This document shows positions 1 to 8,701 of a stretch of DNA of 64,000 nucleotides, in pieces. A program made the translations under genes and the position numbers. The notes under the pieces were generated by a model, which was not told the origin of the DNA, searched no databases, and worked only from the letters and a program-made list of their open reading frames with translations. Location: positions 62,001-126,000 of the forward strand of contig NZ_QNUJ01000005.1 in NCBI RefSeq assembly GCF_003574625.1, given 5' to 3'. The stretch is from Shinella zoogloeoides (GTDB lineage Bacteria; Pseudomonadota; Alphaproteobacteria; Rhizobiales; Rhizobiaceae). Numbering within the stretch: the first letter of the stretch is position 1; each line of letters starts with the position of its first letter.

Positions 1-1
1 C

Positions 2-871
2 TGCGCGCCCGAGGTTCTCTCCAATCTCAGCCGCTTCACCGTCGCCACGCGCCTCGCGCCGCACGAGAATTCGCCGATCTACACCAAGATGCGCGTCTAT
101 GACGGCGAGAACCTCAAGGATACCGACCCCAAGGCGAAGTCGCTGCAGGAATACCGCGATGCCGCCGGCGTCGACGAGGGCATGACGGGCATCAGCACGC
201 GCTTCGCCTTCAAGGTGCTGTCGGAGACCTTCAACTACGACACCAAGGAGGTGGCGGCCGATTCCGTCCATCTCATGTATATCCTGGAACAGGCGATCCG
301 GCGCGAGCAGTTCCCCAAGGAGGTCGAGGCGCATTATCTCGATTTCATCCGCTCGGAACTGGCGGCCCGCTATGCCGAGTTCATCGGCCACGAGATCCAG
401 AAGGCCTATCTCGAATCCTACAGCGAATACGGCCAGAACCTCTTCGACCGCTATATCGCCTATGCGGATGCCTGGCTGGAGGATCAGGACTTCAAGGATC
501 CCGATACCGGGCAGATCCTCAACCGCGAGATCCTCGACAGCGAACTGTCGCAGATCGAGAAACCCGCGGGCATCGCCAATCCGAAGGATTTCCGCAACGA
601 GGTCGTCAAGTTCACCCTGCGCGCCCGCGCCCGCAACGGCGGGCGCAATCCCTCCTGGACGAGCTACGAGAAGCTGCGCGAGGTCATCGAAAAGCGCATG
701 TTCGGCCAGGTGGAGGACCTCCTGCCGGTCATCAGCTTCGGCTCGAAGAAAGACAGCGCCACCGAGAAGCAGCACGCCGAATTCGTGCAGCGGATGACCG
801 AGCGCGGCTATACCGTGCGCCAGGTCCGCCGGCTCGTCGACTGGTACATGCGCGTCAACAAGGCCGGCTGA
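2..871 (+). CDS. prkA: PrkA-type serine protein kinase, C-terminal part
   Basis: The reading frame is open from base 2, so the gene begins before the window and only about 289 C-terminal residues are present. They include the PrkA C-terminal sequence with APHENSPIYTKMRVYDGE near the left edge and a long helical region ending in WYMRVNKAG. PrkA (YeaG) is a cytosolic AAA+-like serine kinase of about 640 residues, so a little under half is visible and the ATP-binding part lies outside. The next two genes encode YeaH (DUF444) and SpoVR, and this kinase-YeaH-SpoVR order is a conserved stationary-phase and stress operon in proteobacteria. The family and context are clear; the phosphorylation targets are not known from sequence. 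Confidence 0.93.
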   Translation, partial: CAPEVLSNLSRFTVATRLAPHENSPIYTKMRVYDGENLKDTDPKAKSLQEYRDAAGVDEGMTGISTRFAFKVLSETFNYDTKEVAADSVHLMYILEQAIRREQFPKEVEAHYLDFIRSELAARYAEFIGHEIQKAYLESYSEYGQNLFDRYIAYADAWLEDQDFKDPDTGQILNREILDSELSQIEKPAGIANPKDFRNEVVKFTLRARARNGGRNPSWTSYEKLREVIEKRMFGQVEDLLPVISFGSKKDSATEKQHAEFVQRMTERGYTVRQVRRLVDWYMRVNKAG

Positions 872-895
872 TGCCGGCCCCCCGGGGGGTGAGCC

Positions 896-2209
896 ATGCC
901 GCATTTCATCGATCGCCGGCTCAATCCCAAGGACCGCAGCCTCGGCAATCGCCAGCGTTTCCTGAAAAGGGTGCATGACGAGCTGAAGCGGTCGATCCGC
1001 GATCAGGTGAAGACCGACCGGATCGCCGACGTGGATGCCGCCCATGGCGTGCCGGTGCCGCGGCGCGGCGCCGACGAACCGACCTTCCGGAATTCCCCCG
1101 CCAGCGGCCAGCGCGACTATGTGCTGCCCGGAAACGAAACCTTCTCGCCCGGCGACCGGCTGGGAAAGCCGGAAGGCGGTGGCGGCGCGGGTGGCCGCGG
1201 CCCGGGGCGTGGCGAGAGTGACGACGAATTCCTGTTCGTCCTTTCCCGCGAGGAGGTGCTCGACCTCTTCTTCGAAGATCTGGAGCTGCCCGACATGGTC
1301 AAGCTCAACCTCAAGGAAACGGTGACCTACAAGCCCCACCGGGTCGGCTTCACGACCAGCGGCACGCCGAGCAACATCAATGTCGGCCGCACCATGCGCA
1401 ACAGCTTCGGCCGGCGCATCGCACTTCGCCGGCCGAGCGAGAAGGAGTTCCTGACGCTCGCCGCCGAGATGGCCGCGCTGGAGGGCGAGGCCAATCCGAC
1501 GCAGCAGCAGCGCCGCCGGCTGGCGCTGGCGCGCGAGGAGATGGAAAGGCTGGAGCGGCGGCGCAAGCGCATCGCCTATGTCGATCCCGTCGACGTGCGC
1601 TTCAACCGCTTCGAGCGCCAGCCGATGCCGAATGCCAGTGCCGTGATGTTCTGCCTGATGGACGTCTCCGCCTCGATGGGTGAGCGCGAGAAGGACCTCG
1701 CCAAGCGGTTCTTCGTGCTGCTCCACCTCTTCCTCAAGCGCCGCTACGAGCGCATCGACATCGTCTTCATCCGCCACACCGACGAGGCGCGGGAAGTGGA
1801 CGAGGAGACTTTCTTCTTCAGCCGCCAGAGCGGCGGCACGATCGTCTCGACCGCGCTGGAGGAGATGCAGCGCATCATCCTCGACCGCTATCCCTCGAAC
1901 CTCTGGAACATCTATGCCGCGCAGGCCTCGGACGGCGACAATGCGGCGGGCGATTCCGAACGCTGCGCGCAGCTCCTGCGCGACGAGCTGATGAAGCTCT
2001 GCCAGTATTATGCCTATGTCGAGATCATCGACGAGCGGGAGAGCGAGATTTTCGGCTCGACCGACAACGGCACCTCGCTGTGGCGGGCCTATCGCACCGT
2101 CGACGGCGCGGCGCCGCATTTCCAGATGACGCGCATCGCCCGGCCGGCGGATATCTATCCGGTTTTCCGCAAGCTCTTCGCCCGCCAGCCGGTCCAGCTT
2201 CGTCGCTAG
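896..2209 (+). CDS. yeaH: YeaH/YhbH family protein (DUF444)
   Basis: This 437-residue protein starts with MPHFIDRRLNPKDRSLGNRQRF, the usual N-terminus of the YeaH/YhbH (DUF444) family. A glycine-rich low-complexity linker lies around residues 90-108. The C-terminal half carries a von Willebrand A-like fold, with the metal-site motif MDVSASMGE near residue 255 matching DxSxS. It sits 24 bases after prkA and 9 bases before spoVR, so the three are one operon. In E. coli the equivalent genes respond to nitrogen starvation and stress through the YeaG kinase; the biochemical role of YeaH is not established. The length and motifs are normal for the family. Confidence 0.93.
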   Translation: MPHFIDRRLNPKDRSLGNRQRFLKRVHDELKRSIRDQVKTDRIADVDAAHGVPVPRRGADEPTFRNSPASGQRDYVLPGNETFSPGDRLGKPEGGGGAGGRGPGRGESDDEFLFVLSREEVLDLFFEDLELPDMVKLNLKETVTYKPHRVGFTTSGTPSNINVGRTMRNSFGRRIALRRPSEKEFLTLAAEMAALEGEANPTQQQRRRLALAREEMERLERRRKRIAYVDPVDVRFNRFERQPMPNASAVMFCLMDVSASMGEREKDLAKRFFVLLHLFLKRRYERIDIVFIRHTDEAREVDEETFFFSRQSGGTIVSTALEEMQRIILDRYPSNLWNIYAAQASDGDNAAGDSERCAQLLRDELMKLCQYYAYVEIIDERESEIFGSTDNGTSLWRAYRTVDGAAPHFQMTRIARPADIYPVFRKLFARQPVQLRR

Positions 2210-2218
2210 GGGGATCAT

Positions 2219-3760
2219 ATGGCAAGACGCGGCGCCTCTTCCCTGCTGTTCGACGGATCCGAATGGAGCTTTGCGACGCTCTCGCGCGCTTATGACGCCA
2301 TCGAGACCATCGCGCTCGGCGAGATGGGGCTCGACGTCTATCCCAACCAGATCGAGGTCATCTCCTCCGAGCAGATGCTCGACGCCTATTCCTCCGTCGG
2401 CATGCCGCTGATGTACCAGCACTGGTCCTTCGGCAAGCGCTTCGTCTTCGAGGACCATCTCTACCGCAAGGGGCGCCGGGGCCTCGCCTATGAGCTGGTC
2501 ATCAATTCCAATCCCTGCATCACCTATCTGATGGAGGAGAACACGATGCCGATGCAGGCGCTGGTCACCGCGCATGCCGCCTTCGGCCACAACCATTTCT
2601 TCAAGAACAACTATCTCTTCCGCCAGTGGACGGATGCCAGCTCCATCCTCGGCTACATGGATTTCGCCAAGAAATATGTCGCGCGCTGCGAGGAGCGGCA
2701 CGGGACCGCCGCCGTGGAGGATATTCTCGATTCGGCCCATGCGCTGATGGACCAGGGCGTCTTCCACTACCGCCGCCCGCCGCGGCTTTCCTCCGAAAGG
2801 ATCACCGAGCGGGCGCGCGAGCGGTTGGAATACGAGGAGCAGACCTATAGCGACCTCTGGCGCACGCTGCCCACGGCCGGCGGCAATGCCGATATGGAAG
2901 AGGCGGAGGAGGAGGCGCTGGAGCGCAAGAAGGCGCTGAACCTGCCGGAGGAGAACCTGCTCTATTTCCTGGAAAAGCACAGCCTGATCCTGGAGCCGTG
3001 GCAGCGGGAGCTGTTGCGCATCGTCCGCGTCATCGCGCAGTATTTCTATCCGCAGGCCCAGACCAAGGTGATGAACGAGGGATGCGCGACCTTCGTCCAC
3101 TATTTCATCATCAACCGGCTCTTCGACCAGAAGAAGATGAGCGAGGGCGCCATGCTGGAGCTGCTGGCGAGCCACGCCAATGTGGTCTTCCAGCCGAGCT
3201 TCCACGATCCGCGCTTCGGCGGCATCAATCCCTATGCGCTGGGTTTCGCGATGATGCAGGACATCGAGCGCATCTGCACAGAGCCGACGGCGGAGGACAG
3301 GGACTGGTTCCCGGACATGGCCGGCAACGGCGACTGGCGGGGAACGCTGCTCGACGCCTGGGAGAACCACCGGGACGAGTCCTTCATCCTGCAATATCTG
3401 AGCCCGGCGCTGATCCGTAAATTCCGCCTGTTCCATCTGACGGACCGGTCCACCGACCGGTTCTGCGAGGTCGCCTCCATCCATGACGAGCGCGGCTATT
3501 CCGCCGTGCGCACGGCGCTCGCCCGCAGCTACGATCTCGGTGCCAACCGGCCGGATATCGAGGTGGTCGACGTCGATCTCCTCGGCGACCGGCAATTGAG
3601 GCTGAGGCATACCGTCAAGAACGGCGTTCTGCTGGAGGAGGCGGACCGGGATGCGACCCTTTCCCATATCCGCCGCCTCTGGGGCTACGATGTCAACCTT
3701 GCCGGCGTCGCAGCGTCGAGCGGGGCGGTTCTCTACGAATGCTCGTCGCGCGATCTCTAG
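2219..3760 (+). CDS. spoVR: SpoVR family protein
   Basis: This 513-residue cytosolic protein belongs to the SpoVR/YcgB family. Diagnostic stretches are the N-terminal LYRKGRRGLAYELVINSNP, the following HAAFGHNHFFKNNYLF, and the mid-protein NEGCATFVHYFIINRLFD. The family was named for a cortex-formation gene in Bacillus, but in Gram-negative bacteria it travels with prkA and yeaH as a stress operon, as here. The molecular function is unknown. The stop codon overlaps the first bases of a rhizobial palindromic repeat, so the repeat probably forms the 3' end of the operon transcript. Confidence 0.94.
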   Translation: MARRGASSLLFDGSEWSFATLSRAYDAIETIALGEMGLDVYPNQIEVISSEQMLDAYSSVGMPLMYQHWSFGKRFVFEDHLYRKGRRGLAYELVINSNPCITYLMEENTMPMQALVTAHAAFGHNHFFKNNYLFRQWTDASSILGYMDFAKKYVARCEERHGTAAVEDILDSAHALMDQGVFHYRRPPRLSSERITERARERLEYEEQTYSDLWRTLPTAGGNADMEEAEEEALERKKALNLPEENLLYFLEKHSLILEPWQRELLRIVRVIAQYFYPQAQTKVMNEGCATFVHYFIINRLFDQKKMSEGAMLELLASHANVVFQPSFHDPRFGGINPYALGFAMMQDIERICTEPTAEDRDWFPDMAGNGDWRGTLLDAWENHRDESFILQYLSPALIRKFRLFHLTDRSTDRFCEVASIHDERGYSAVRTALARSYDLGANRPDIEVVDVDLLGDRQLRLRHTVKNGVLLEEADRDATLSHIRRLWGYDVNLAGVAASSGAVLYECSSRDL

Positions 3761-3861
3761 AGCGTTTCCGCTTTTCTCCGAATCGCGAAAACGCTCTAAC
3801 TCTTGTTTTGTCGCATTTCCGGACGCAAAACCGCTTCGCACTTTTGCTGGAAATTCTCTAA
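3759..3861. repeat. Rhizobial palindromic intergenic repeat
   Basis: The element starts with AGAGCGTTTCCGC (3759-3771), which is inverted with one mismatch in GCGAAAACGCTCT (3785-3797). It continues through a GTTTTGTCGCATTTCCGG block and an ACTTTTGCTGGAAATTCTC block. I recognise this arrangement as a short dispersed intergenic repeat common in Rhizobiaceae genomes. A shorter, inverted relative lies at 31012-31060. It occupies the first third of the 345-base space between spoVR and the next gene. The remaining 240 bases hold nothing I can support beyond C/G-rich spacer. Confidence 0.75.
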
Positions 3862-4105
3862 CCATGGCGGCTTTGTACGATCCCGTACGCAGCGGGGAAA
3901 GGTTCGCGCACGGCTTTCCCTCCCGCCCCTCCGGTGGCAGGTTCCGGCTTCCCGAAACGGGAGGGTGCGGCCGCCTTGCGGCCGGGCGGATTCTCAAGCG
4001 TGTCCGTCGCCGGGGCTCCCCCGAGTCCCGGCCGCCCGTTTTTCTCCATGGACCGCCAGGCTGCGGGCGTTGCCCGCTGCGCCGGCGCCGTCCTAGGATC
4101 ATGGC

Positions 4106-4654
4106 ATGACCCTGAACCGATCCTTCTTCGCGCGCGATGCCGTCGATGTCGCGGCCGATCTTCTCGGTGTGCTGTTGCTCGTCGACGGCGTCGGCGGCAT
4201 CATCGTGGAAACCGAGGCCTATCGCCGCGACGACGAGGCCTCGCACAGCCACCGCGGGCCGACGCCCTCCAATGCCGCGATGTTCGGCGATGCCGGGCGG
4301 GCCTATGTCTACCGCTCCTACGGGCTGCACTGGTGCCTGAATTTTGTCTGCGAGCCGGGTAGCGCCGTGCTGCTGCGCGCCCTGGAGCCGACGGAAGGCG
4401 TCGAGACCATGATGGCGCGGCGCTCGCTCGCCGTGACGCGGCGGCTTTGCGCCGGGCCGGGCAATCTCTGCAAGGCGCTTGCCGTCGGCGGCGGGATGAA
4501 CGGCCTTTCCCTCTTCGAGCCGCCCTTCCGCCTGGACCTGCCGGTCGAGCCGCCCGTCTCCACCTCCGGCGTGCGGATCGGCATCAGCAAGGCGGCGGAC
4601 CGGCCGTGGCGCTTTGCGGTGCGGGGTTCTCCCTATCTCAGCAAGCCGATCTGA
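4106..4654 (+). CDS. DNA-3-methyladenine glycosylase (AAG/Mpg family)
   Basis: This 182-residue protein matches the alkyladenine DNA glycosylase (AAG/MPG) fold family, which removes 3-methyladenine, hypoxanthine and related lesions in base excision repair. The active-site segment VETEAY is at residues 34-39; Glu37 and Tyr39 correspond to the human catalytic glutamate and intercalating-pocket tyrosine. The downstream DDEASHS and YVYRSYGLHWCLN segments are also typical. The length is slightly short but complete for a bacterial enzyme. It stands alone, and the next gene begins after an EcfG-like promoter. Substrate range cannot be read from sequence. Confidence 0.9.
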   Translation: MTLNRSFFARDAVDVAADLLGVLLLVDGVGGIIVETEAYRRDDEASHSHRGPTPSNAAMFGDAGRAYVYRSYGLHWCLNFVCEPGSAVLLRALEPTEGVETMMARRSLAVTRRLCAGPGNLCKALAVGGGMNGLSLFEPPFRLDLPVEPPVSTSGVRIGISKAADRPWRFAVRGSPYLSKPI

Positions 4655-4671
4655 AGTCTCCGATCCCGCGT

Positions 4672-4697
4672 GGAACATTCGGGCGTGCCCCCGAGTT
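4672..4697 (+). promoter_or_regulatory. Putative EcfG-type promoter for the DUF892 gene
   Basis: GGAAC at 4672-4676 is followed after 17 bases by AGTT at 4694-4697. The alphaproteobacterial general stress sigma factor EcfG recognises GGAAC-N16/17-CGTT. The site is 36 bases before the start codon chosen for the downstream ferritin-like gene. Several other genes in the window have similar sites. Confidence 0.6.
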
Positions 4698-4732
4698 CGA
4701 GCATCCGTTCCCTCATACCCATGGAGACATCA

Positions 4733-5233
4733 ATGGCTACCGAGAAGACACTGGACGATCTGTTCCTCGATACTCTCAAGGACATCTATTATGCGGAAAA
4801 GCAGATCCTGAAGGCGCTGCCCAAGATGGCGCGGGCCGCGCAGTCGGAGGAGGGCAAGCAGGGCTTCCTGCATCATCGCGACGAGACGCAGGGGCAGATC
4901 GAGCGGCTGGAGGAGGTCTTCGAACTCCTCGGCAAGGCGCCCCGCGGCAAGACCTGCGAGGCGATCCAGGGCATCATCGCCGAGGCCGAGGAGATCATGG
5001 AGAGCTTCAAGGCCACCCCGGCGCTCGATGCGGGCCTCATCTCCTCCGCGCAGGCGGTCGAGCATTACGAGATCGCGCGCTACGGCACGCTGATCGCCTG
5101 GGCAAAGCAGATCGGCCTCGACAAGGCGGTTCCGCTCCTGCAGGCCAATCTGGAGGAAGAGGCCGCGACCGACAAGAAGCTGACGAAGCTTGCCGAATCT
5201 TCGGCCAATGCGAAGGCCAAAAAGGCGGCCTGA
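4733..5233 (+). CDS. YciE/YciF ferritin-like family protein (DUF892)
   Basis: This 166-residue protein has the DUF892 signature LDDLFLDTLKDIYYAEKQI at the N-terminus and a second helical pair with EHYEIARYGTLIAWA. The family folds as a four-helix ferritin-like bundle and is stress-induced in enterobacteria (YciE/YciF); its iron chemistry is unproven. The start at 4733 was chosen because GGAGA lies 5 bases upstream; an in-frame ATG at 4721 and a longer extension are possible. A GGAAC-N17-AGTT element just upstream suggests EcfG control. The C-terminus is lysine/alanine-rich, as is common in rhizobial members. Confidence 0.9.
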   Translation: MATEKTLDDLFLDTLKDIYYAEKQILKALPKMARAAQSEEGKQGFLHHRDETQGQIERLEEVFELLGKAPRGKTCEAIQGIIAEAEEIMESFKATPALDAGLISSAQAVEHYEIARYGTLIAWAKQIGLDKAVPLLQANLEEEAATDKKLTKLAESSANAKAKKAA

Positions 5234-5243
5234 CCGTCTGCTT

Positions 5244-5269
5244 GGAGGCGGCCCCGGCGGGCCGCCTCC
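5244..5269 (+). terminator. GC-rich hairpin after the DUF892 gene
   Basis: GGAGGCGGCC (5244-5253) is perfectly inverted at 5260-5269 with a 6-base loop, 11 bases after the stop codon. No U-run follows, so it may be a weak terminator or a 3'-protecting stem. Confidence 0.5.
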
Positions 5270-5318
5270 GGTCGCCCAGGCGGGGCGGGAAGATTTTCGT
5301 CAAACCCGATTTTTTCCG

Positions 5319-5343
5319 GGAACAATCGACGGACAGGCCGGTT
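5319..5343 (+). promoter_or_regulatory. Putative EcfG-type promoter for the DUF2934 gene
   Basis: GGAAC at 5319-5323, a 16-base spacer and GGTT at 5340-5343 match the EcfG consensus except at the first base of the -10 element. It lies about 100 bases before the DUF2934 start. Confidence 0.6.
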
Positions 5344-5446
5344 GATGGGTTGCAGGAAATTCCCGCCACACGATGACGGCCCCAAGCCGTCCAGAAGAAA
5401 AAGTCGGCGGGCGTTGACGCCATCAGCTCAGAAAAGGGACGCTCTC

Positions 5447-5686
5447 ATGGTCGATTTTGAAGATCTCGTTCGCAGCGAAGCCTATCGCATCTGGGAAACG
5501 GAAGGCTGCCCCGACGGCCAGCATGATCGCCACTGGCAGATGGCGGCCGAGCGGGTGAGGGAGGCACACTCGCCCACGCGGGCCGAGGCTCCCGTCGTCC
5601 CCCTTCCGCTGAAGCGCGTGGCGCTGTCGGCGCGTCGTGGCAAGCCGCGGCCGTCGGTGGCGGTCGAGCTTCGCGCTTCCGCTTGA
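5447..5686 (+). CDS. DUF2934 domain protein
   Basis: This small protein of 79 residues has the short DUF2934 motif near its N-terminus: AYRIWETEGCPDGQHDRHW followed by AAERV. The family is widespread in rhizobia, usually as short basic proteins of unknown function near stress genes. The start at 5447 is preceded by AAAAGGGA with a suitable gap; a longer in-frame extension upstream to 5342 has no family support and would overlap the promoter. The C-terminal part is proline- and arginine-rich and probably disordered. An EcfG-like promoter upstream fits a stress role, but no function can be assigned. Confidence 0.8.
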   Translation: MVDFEDLVRSEAYRIWETEGCPDGQHDRHWQMAAERVREAHSPTRAEAPVVPLPLKRVALSARRGKPRPSVAVELRASA

Positions 5687-5770
5687 TCCTCCCCGTGGAC
5701 CTGCGCCCGGCAGCGATGCCGGGCGCTGATGCGTTTCTCGTCCTTCGCGCGGAGTGTCACCTGACGGGCC

Positions 5771-7294
5771 ATGAACGTTCTGTCGACTGTTTCCGAGGTT
5801 TTTCCTCTCATCAAGACCGGGGGATTGGCGGATGTCGCGGGGGCTCTCCCCAAGGCGCTGCGGTCCCACGGCATTCTGGTCTCGACGCTCGTGCCGGGCT
5901 ATCGCGCGGTGCTGGAGCATCTGCCCCGGCGGTCGCCGGTGGCCCGGCTCGACGGCCTGCTCGGCCACGATGCGGTGCTGTCGCGGGCCGAGGCCGACGG
6001 GCTCGACTTGCTCGTGCTCGAAATCCCCGAGCTCTATGACAGGCCGGGTGGCCCCTATCTCGATGGCGAAGGGCGAGACCACCCGGACAACTGGCTGCGC
6101 TTTGCGGCCTTTTCGCTCGCCGGGGCAAGGCTCGCGCTCGGGGAGGTGCTGGCGGTGCGGGCGGATATCGTGCATGTCCACGACTGGCAGACGGCGCTCG
6201 TGCCGGTCTATCTGCGCTATGCGTTCCGCAGCTCGCTTCCGGTGGTCTGCACCGTTCACAACCTCGCCTTCCAGGGGCAGTTCTCCTTCGATATCGCCGG
6301 CCGGCTCGGCCTTCCCGACGCAGCCTTCGGCATCGAATGCCTCGAATATTACGGCGGCGTCGGCTTCCTGAAGGGCGGGCTGCTCTCGTCCGACGTGGTG
6401 ACCACCGTCAGCCCCACCTATGCGCGGGAAATCCTGTCGCCGGAGCTCGGCATGGGGCTCGACGGCGTGTTGCAGACGCGGCGCTCGGCGCTTTACGGCA
6501 TCGTCAACGGCATCGATTCCGATATCTGGAATCCGTCCTCCGATCCGCTCGTTCCCCGCCGCTACGATGCGCGCTCGCTGCCGCGCCGGCAGGCAAACCG
6601 CGCGGCGATGCTGTCGCATTTCGGCCTCGGGGATGCCGGCGGGCCGCTCTTTGCCGCCTTGACGCGCCTTGCCTGGCAGAAGGGCGCGGACATGATCCCG
6701 GACGCGGCTGAGGAAGTCGTGCAGCATGGCGGCCAGTTCGTCGTCTGCGGCCAGGGCGATGCGGCGATAGAGGACGCGCTCAGGGATTGCGCCCGGCGCC
6801 ACCCGGAACGCGTTGCCGTGCATATCGGCTACAGCGAGGAGCTCGCCCATCTCATCGTCTCGGGCTGCGACGTGCTGGTGCAGCCGTCCCGCTTCGAGCC
6901 CTGCGGCCTCACCCAGCTCTACGCCATGCGCTACGGCGCCATTCCGCTGGTCGGGCGGACGGGCGGGCTCTCCGAGACGATCATCGACGCCAACGAGGCG
7001 GCGATGGCGCGGGCCGTCGCCACGGGGTTCCAGTTCCACCCGATCGAGCCGCACAGTTTCCGCGAGGCGGTGCGCCGCGCCTGCGAGGCGTTCGAAGACC
7101 GGGAGGCCTGGGCGAGCCTGCAGCGGCAGGCGATGAAGGCGGACTTCTCCTGGGACCGCAGCGCCTTCCAGTATGCCCAGCTTTTCGAGGCGCTGCAGGC
7201 GGCATGGCAGGCGACGGCGGAGGTCGGCGCGCTGCCGGCCGGGCCGGAGCGGGCCCGATACGGAAGGACGGTGCGGAAAGGAGCCGGCCGATGA
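5771..7294 (+). CDS. glgA: Glycogen synthase (ADP-glucose type)
   Basis: This 507-residue GT5 enzyme transfers glucose from ADP-glucose to the growing alpha-1,4-glucan in the cytosol. The N-terminal Rossmann domain begins with the nucleotide-binding KTGGLADV loop, whose lysine is residue 15. The C-terminal domain carries SRFEPCGLTQLYAMRYG, containing the catalytic glutamate region, and the GRTGGLSETI loop. Length is within the usual 475-510. It is not next to glgB, glgC or glgP here. Its stop codon overlaps the start of the following Crp-family gene (ATGA at 7291-7294), so the two are translationally coupled. Rhizobia often carry more than one glgA, so this may be a secondary copy. Confidence 0.95.
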   Translation: MNVLSTVSEVFPLIKTGGLADVAGALPKALRSHGILVSTLVPGYRAVLEHLPRRSPVARLDGLLGHDAVLSRAEADGLDLLVLEIPELYDRPGGPYLDGEGRDHPDNWLRFAAFSLAGARLALGEVLAVRADIVHVHDWQTALVPVYLRYAFRSSLPVVCTVHNLAFQGQFSFDIAGRLGLPDAAFGIECLEYYGGVGFLKGGLLSSDVVTTVSPTYAREILSPELGMGLDGVLQTRRSALYGIVNGIDSDIWNPSSDPLVPRRYDARSLPRRQANRAAMLSHFGLGDAGGPLFAALTRLAWQKGADMIPDAAEEVVQHGGQFVVCGQGDAAIEDALRDCARRHPERVAVHIGYSEELAHLIVSGCDVLVQPSRFEPCGLTQLYAMRYGAIPLVGRTGGLSETIIDANEAAMARAVATGFQFHPIEPHSFREAVRRACEAFEDREAWASLQRQAMKADFSWDRSAFQYAQLFEALQAAWQATAEVGALPAGPERARYGRTVRKGAGR

Positions 7295-7983
7295 CGCGGC
7301 AGAACAGGCTTCTGGCGGCGCTCGGCCCGGAGGAGCACGATGCACTCCTGCCCCTGATGACCGACGTGGCCTTGCCGCAGGGGCTGGAACTCTCCCGTCC
7401 CCAGTCGCCGATCGACCATTGTTACTTCCCGGGCTCGGGGATCATCTCGACGGTGGTGGTGTCGCCGACCGGCAAGCAGGCCGAAATCGGCATCATCGGC
7501 CGGGAAGGCATGTCGCCGTCCTCGGCCATCCTCGGGATGGACCGCAATCCGTTCCGCACGGTCATGCAGGTGGACGGGCGCGGTTGGCGCATCCGGTGGG
7601 AGGATTTTCAAAGTCAGGTCGAGGAGCGGCCTGCCTTCCGGTCCGTCATGCTGCGCTGGGCGCAGGCCTTTTCCTGCCAGGTCGCCTTCACGGCGCTTTC
7701 GCAGGCCATCGACCATGTCGACGAGCGCCTCGCCCGCTGGATCCTGATGTGCCACGACCGGGTGGACGGCGACCGGCTGGCCCTGACGCACGAATTCCTG
7801 GCGGTGATGCTCGCCGTCCGGCGGGCGAGCGTCACGAATGCCCTGCATGTGCTGGAAGGCAACGGCTTCATCTATTCCCAGCGCGGCATCATCGTCATCC
7901 GCAACCGCGCGGCCCTGCAGGCCTTCGCGGCGAATTCCTATGGCGAAAGCGAGCGGGAATATGCCCGCCTCTTTCCCTCGTGA
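7291..7983 (+). CDS. Crp/Fnr family transcriptional regulator
   Basis: This 230-residue protein has an N-terminal cyclic-nucleotide-binding-like beta-roll (about residues 10-140, with GSGIISTVVV and GREGMSP). A C-terminal Crp-type winged helix follows (about 150-225), including EFLAVMLAVRRASVTNALHVL as the recognition region. It lacks the four-cysteine cluster of Fnr, so it is not an oxygen-sensing Fnr, and the cAMP-binding residues are not obviously conserved. It overlaps glgA by four bases (ATGA) and is therefore co-translated with it. Such single-domain regulators are common in rhizobial stress clusters; the ligand and targets are unknown. Confidence 0.88.
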   Translation: MTRQNRLLAALGPEEHDALLPLMTDVALPQGLELSRPQSPIDHCYFPGSGIISTVVVSPTGKQAEIGIIGREGMSPSSAILGMDRNPFRTVMQVDGRGWRIRWEDFQSQVEERPAFRSVMLRWAQAFSCQVAFTALSQAIDHVDERLARWILMCHDRVDGDRLALTHEFLAVMLAVRRASVTNALHVLEGNGFIYSQRGIIVIRNRAALQAFAANSYGESEREYARLFPS

Positions 7984-8059
7984 GTCCCACGAAATCTCAG
8001 GGGAACAACCGGCAGGCTTGCGGATTGAAGGGAGGCAGTCATCCGCTGGGAATACGGTC

Positions 8060-8698
8060 ATGCTGAAGAAGGCGAGCACGCCGGCGCCGGCTTTTCAGGA
8101 ACACGCGCAAGGCGATATCGAGGCGATGCACGCCGCGGCGGCGGAATGCCGGCGCTGCGACCTTTATCGCGAGGCGACTCAGGTCGTTTTCGGCGAGGGC
8201 GCGAAGCGGGCGCGGGTGCTTCTCGTCGGCGAGCAGCCGGGCGACCGGGAGGACCAGCTCGGCCATCCCTTCGTCGGCCCGGCCGGGCGCTTCCTCGACG
8301 GCTGTCTCGAGGAGGCCGGCATCGACCGCTCCGCCTGCTACCTCACCAATGCGGTCAAGCATTTCAAGTTCAAGCGCTTCGGCAAGCGGCGTATCCATGA
8401 AAGGCCGAATACCGGCGAGGTCCGGCAATGCGCCTGGTGGCTGGGCGGCGAGATCGAGCGGTTGAAGCCGGCGCTCCTCGTCGCGCTGGGCGCGACCGCG
8501 ACCTTCGCCCTTCTCGGCAAGCGCCACGCCGTCACGGCGGATCGCGGCCGCATCGTCGAGACGGAAAGCGGCGTGCCGACGCTGATCACCGTCCACCCTT
8601 CCGCGCTGCTGCGCAGCCGCGGCCGGCCCGATGCCGAGCAGGAGCGCGGCCGCTTCGTGGCGGAACTGCGCAAGATCAGGCCGTTTCTCGAAAGCTGA
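8060..8698 (+). CDS. udgX: UdgX-type uracil-DNA glycosylase (covalent uracil-DNA cross-linker)
   Basis: This 212-residue protein is a family 4-like uracil-DNA glycosylase with the UdgX hallmark. Motif A is GEQPGDREDQLGHPFVGPAG (57-76). The key loop HFKFKRFGKRRIHERP ends near residue 116 and carries His113. In mycobacterial UdgX the equivalent KRRIH histidine forms a permanent bond with the deoxyribose after uracil removal, so the protein stays cross-linked to DNA. Motif B is VHPSALLR near the C-terminus. Cysteines at 30, 33 and 124 are candidate Fe-S ligands. The start at 8060 was chosen over longer frames because the family N-terminus begins here. A GGAAC box at 8002 has a poor -10 match. 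Confidence 0.9.
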   Translation: MLKKASTPAPAFQEHAQGDIEAMHAAAAECRRCDLYREATQVVFGEGAKRARVLLVGEQPGDREDQLGHPFVGPAGRFLDGCLEEAGIDRSACYLTNAVKHFKFKRFGKRRIHERPNTGEVRQCAWWLGGEIERLKPALLVALGATATFALLGKRHAVTADRGRIVETESGVPTLITVHPSALLRSRGRPDAEQERGRFVAELRKIRPFLES

Positions 8699-8701
8699 GC
8701 G

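Noticed and set aside
8002-8026. GGAAC box before the UdgX gene as an EcfG promoter.
   Set aside because: The -10 region reads GATT instead of CGTT; one element alone is too weak.
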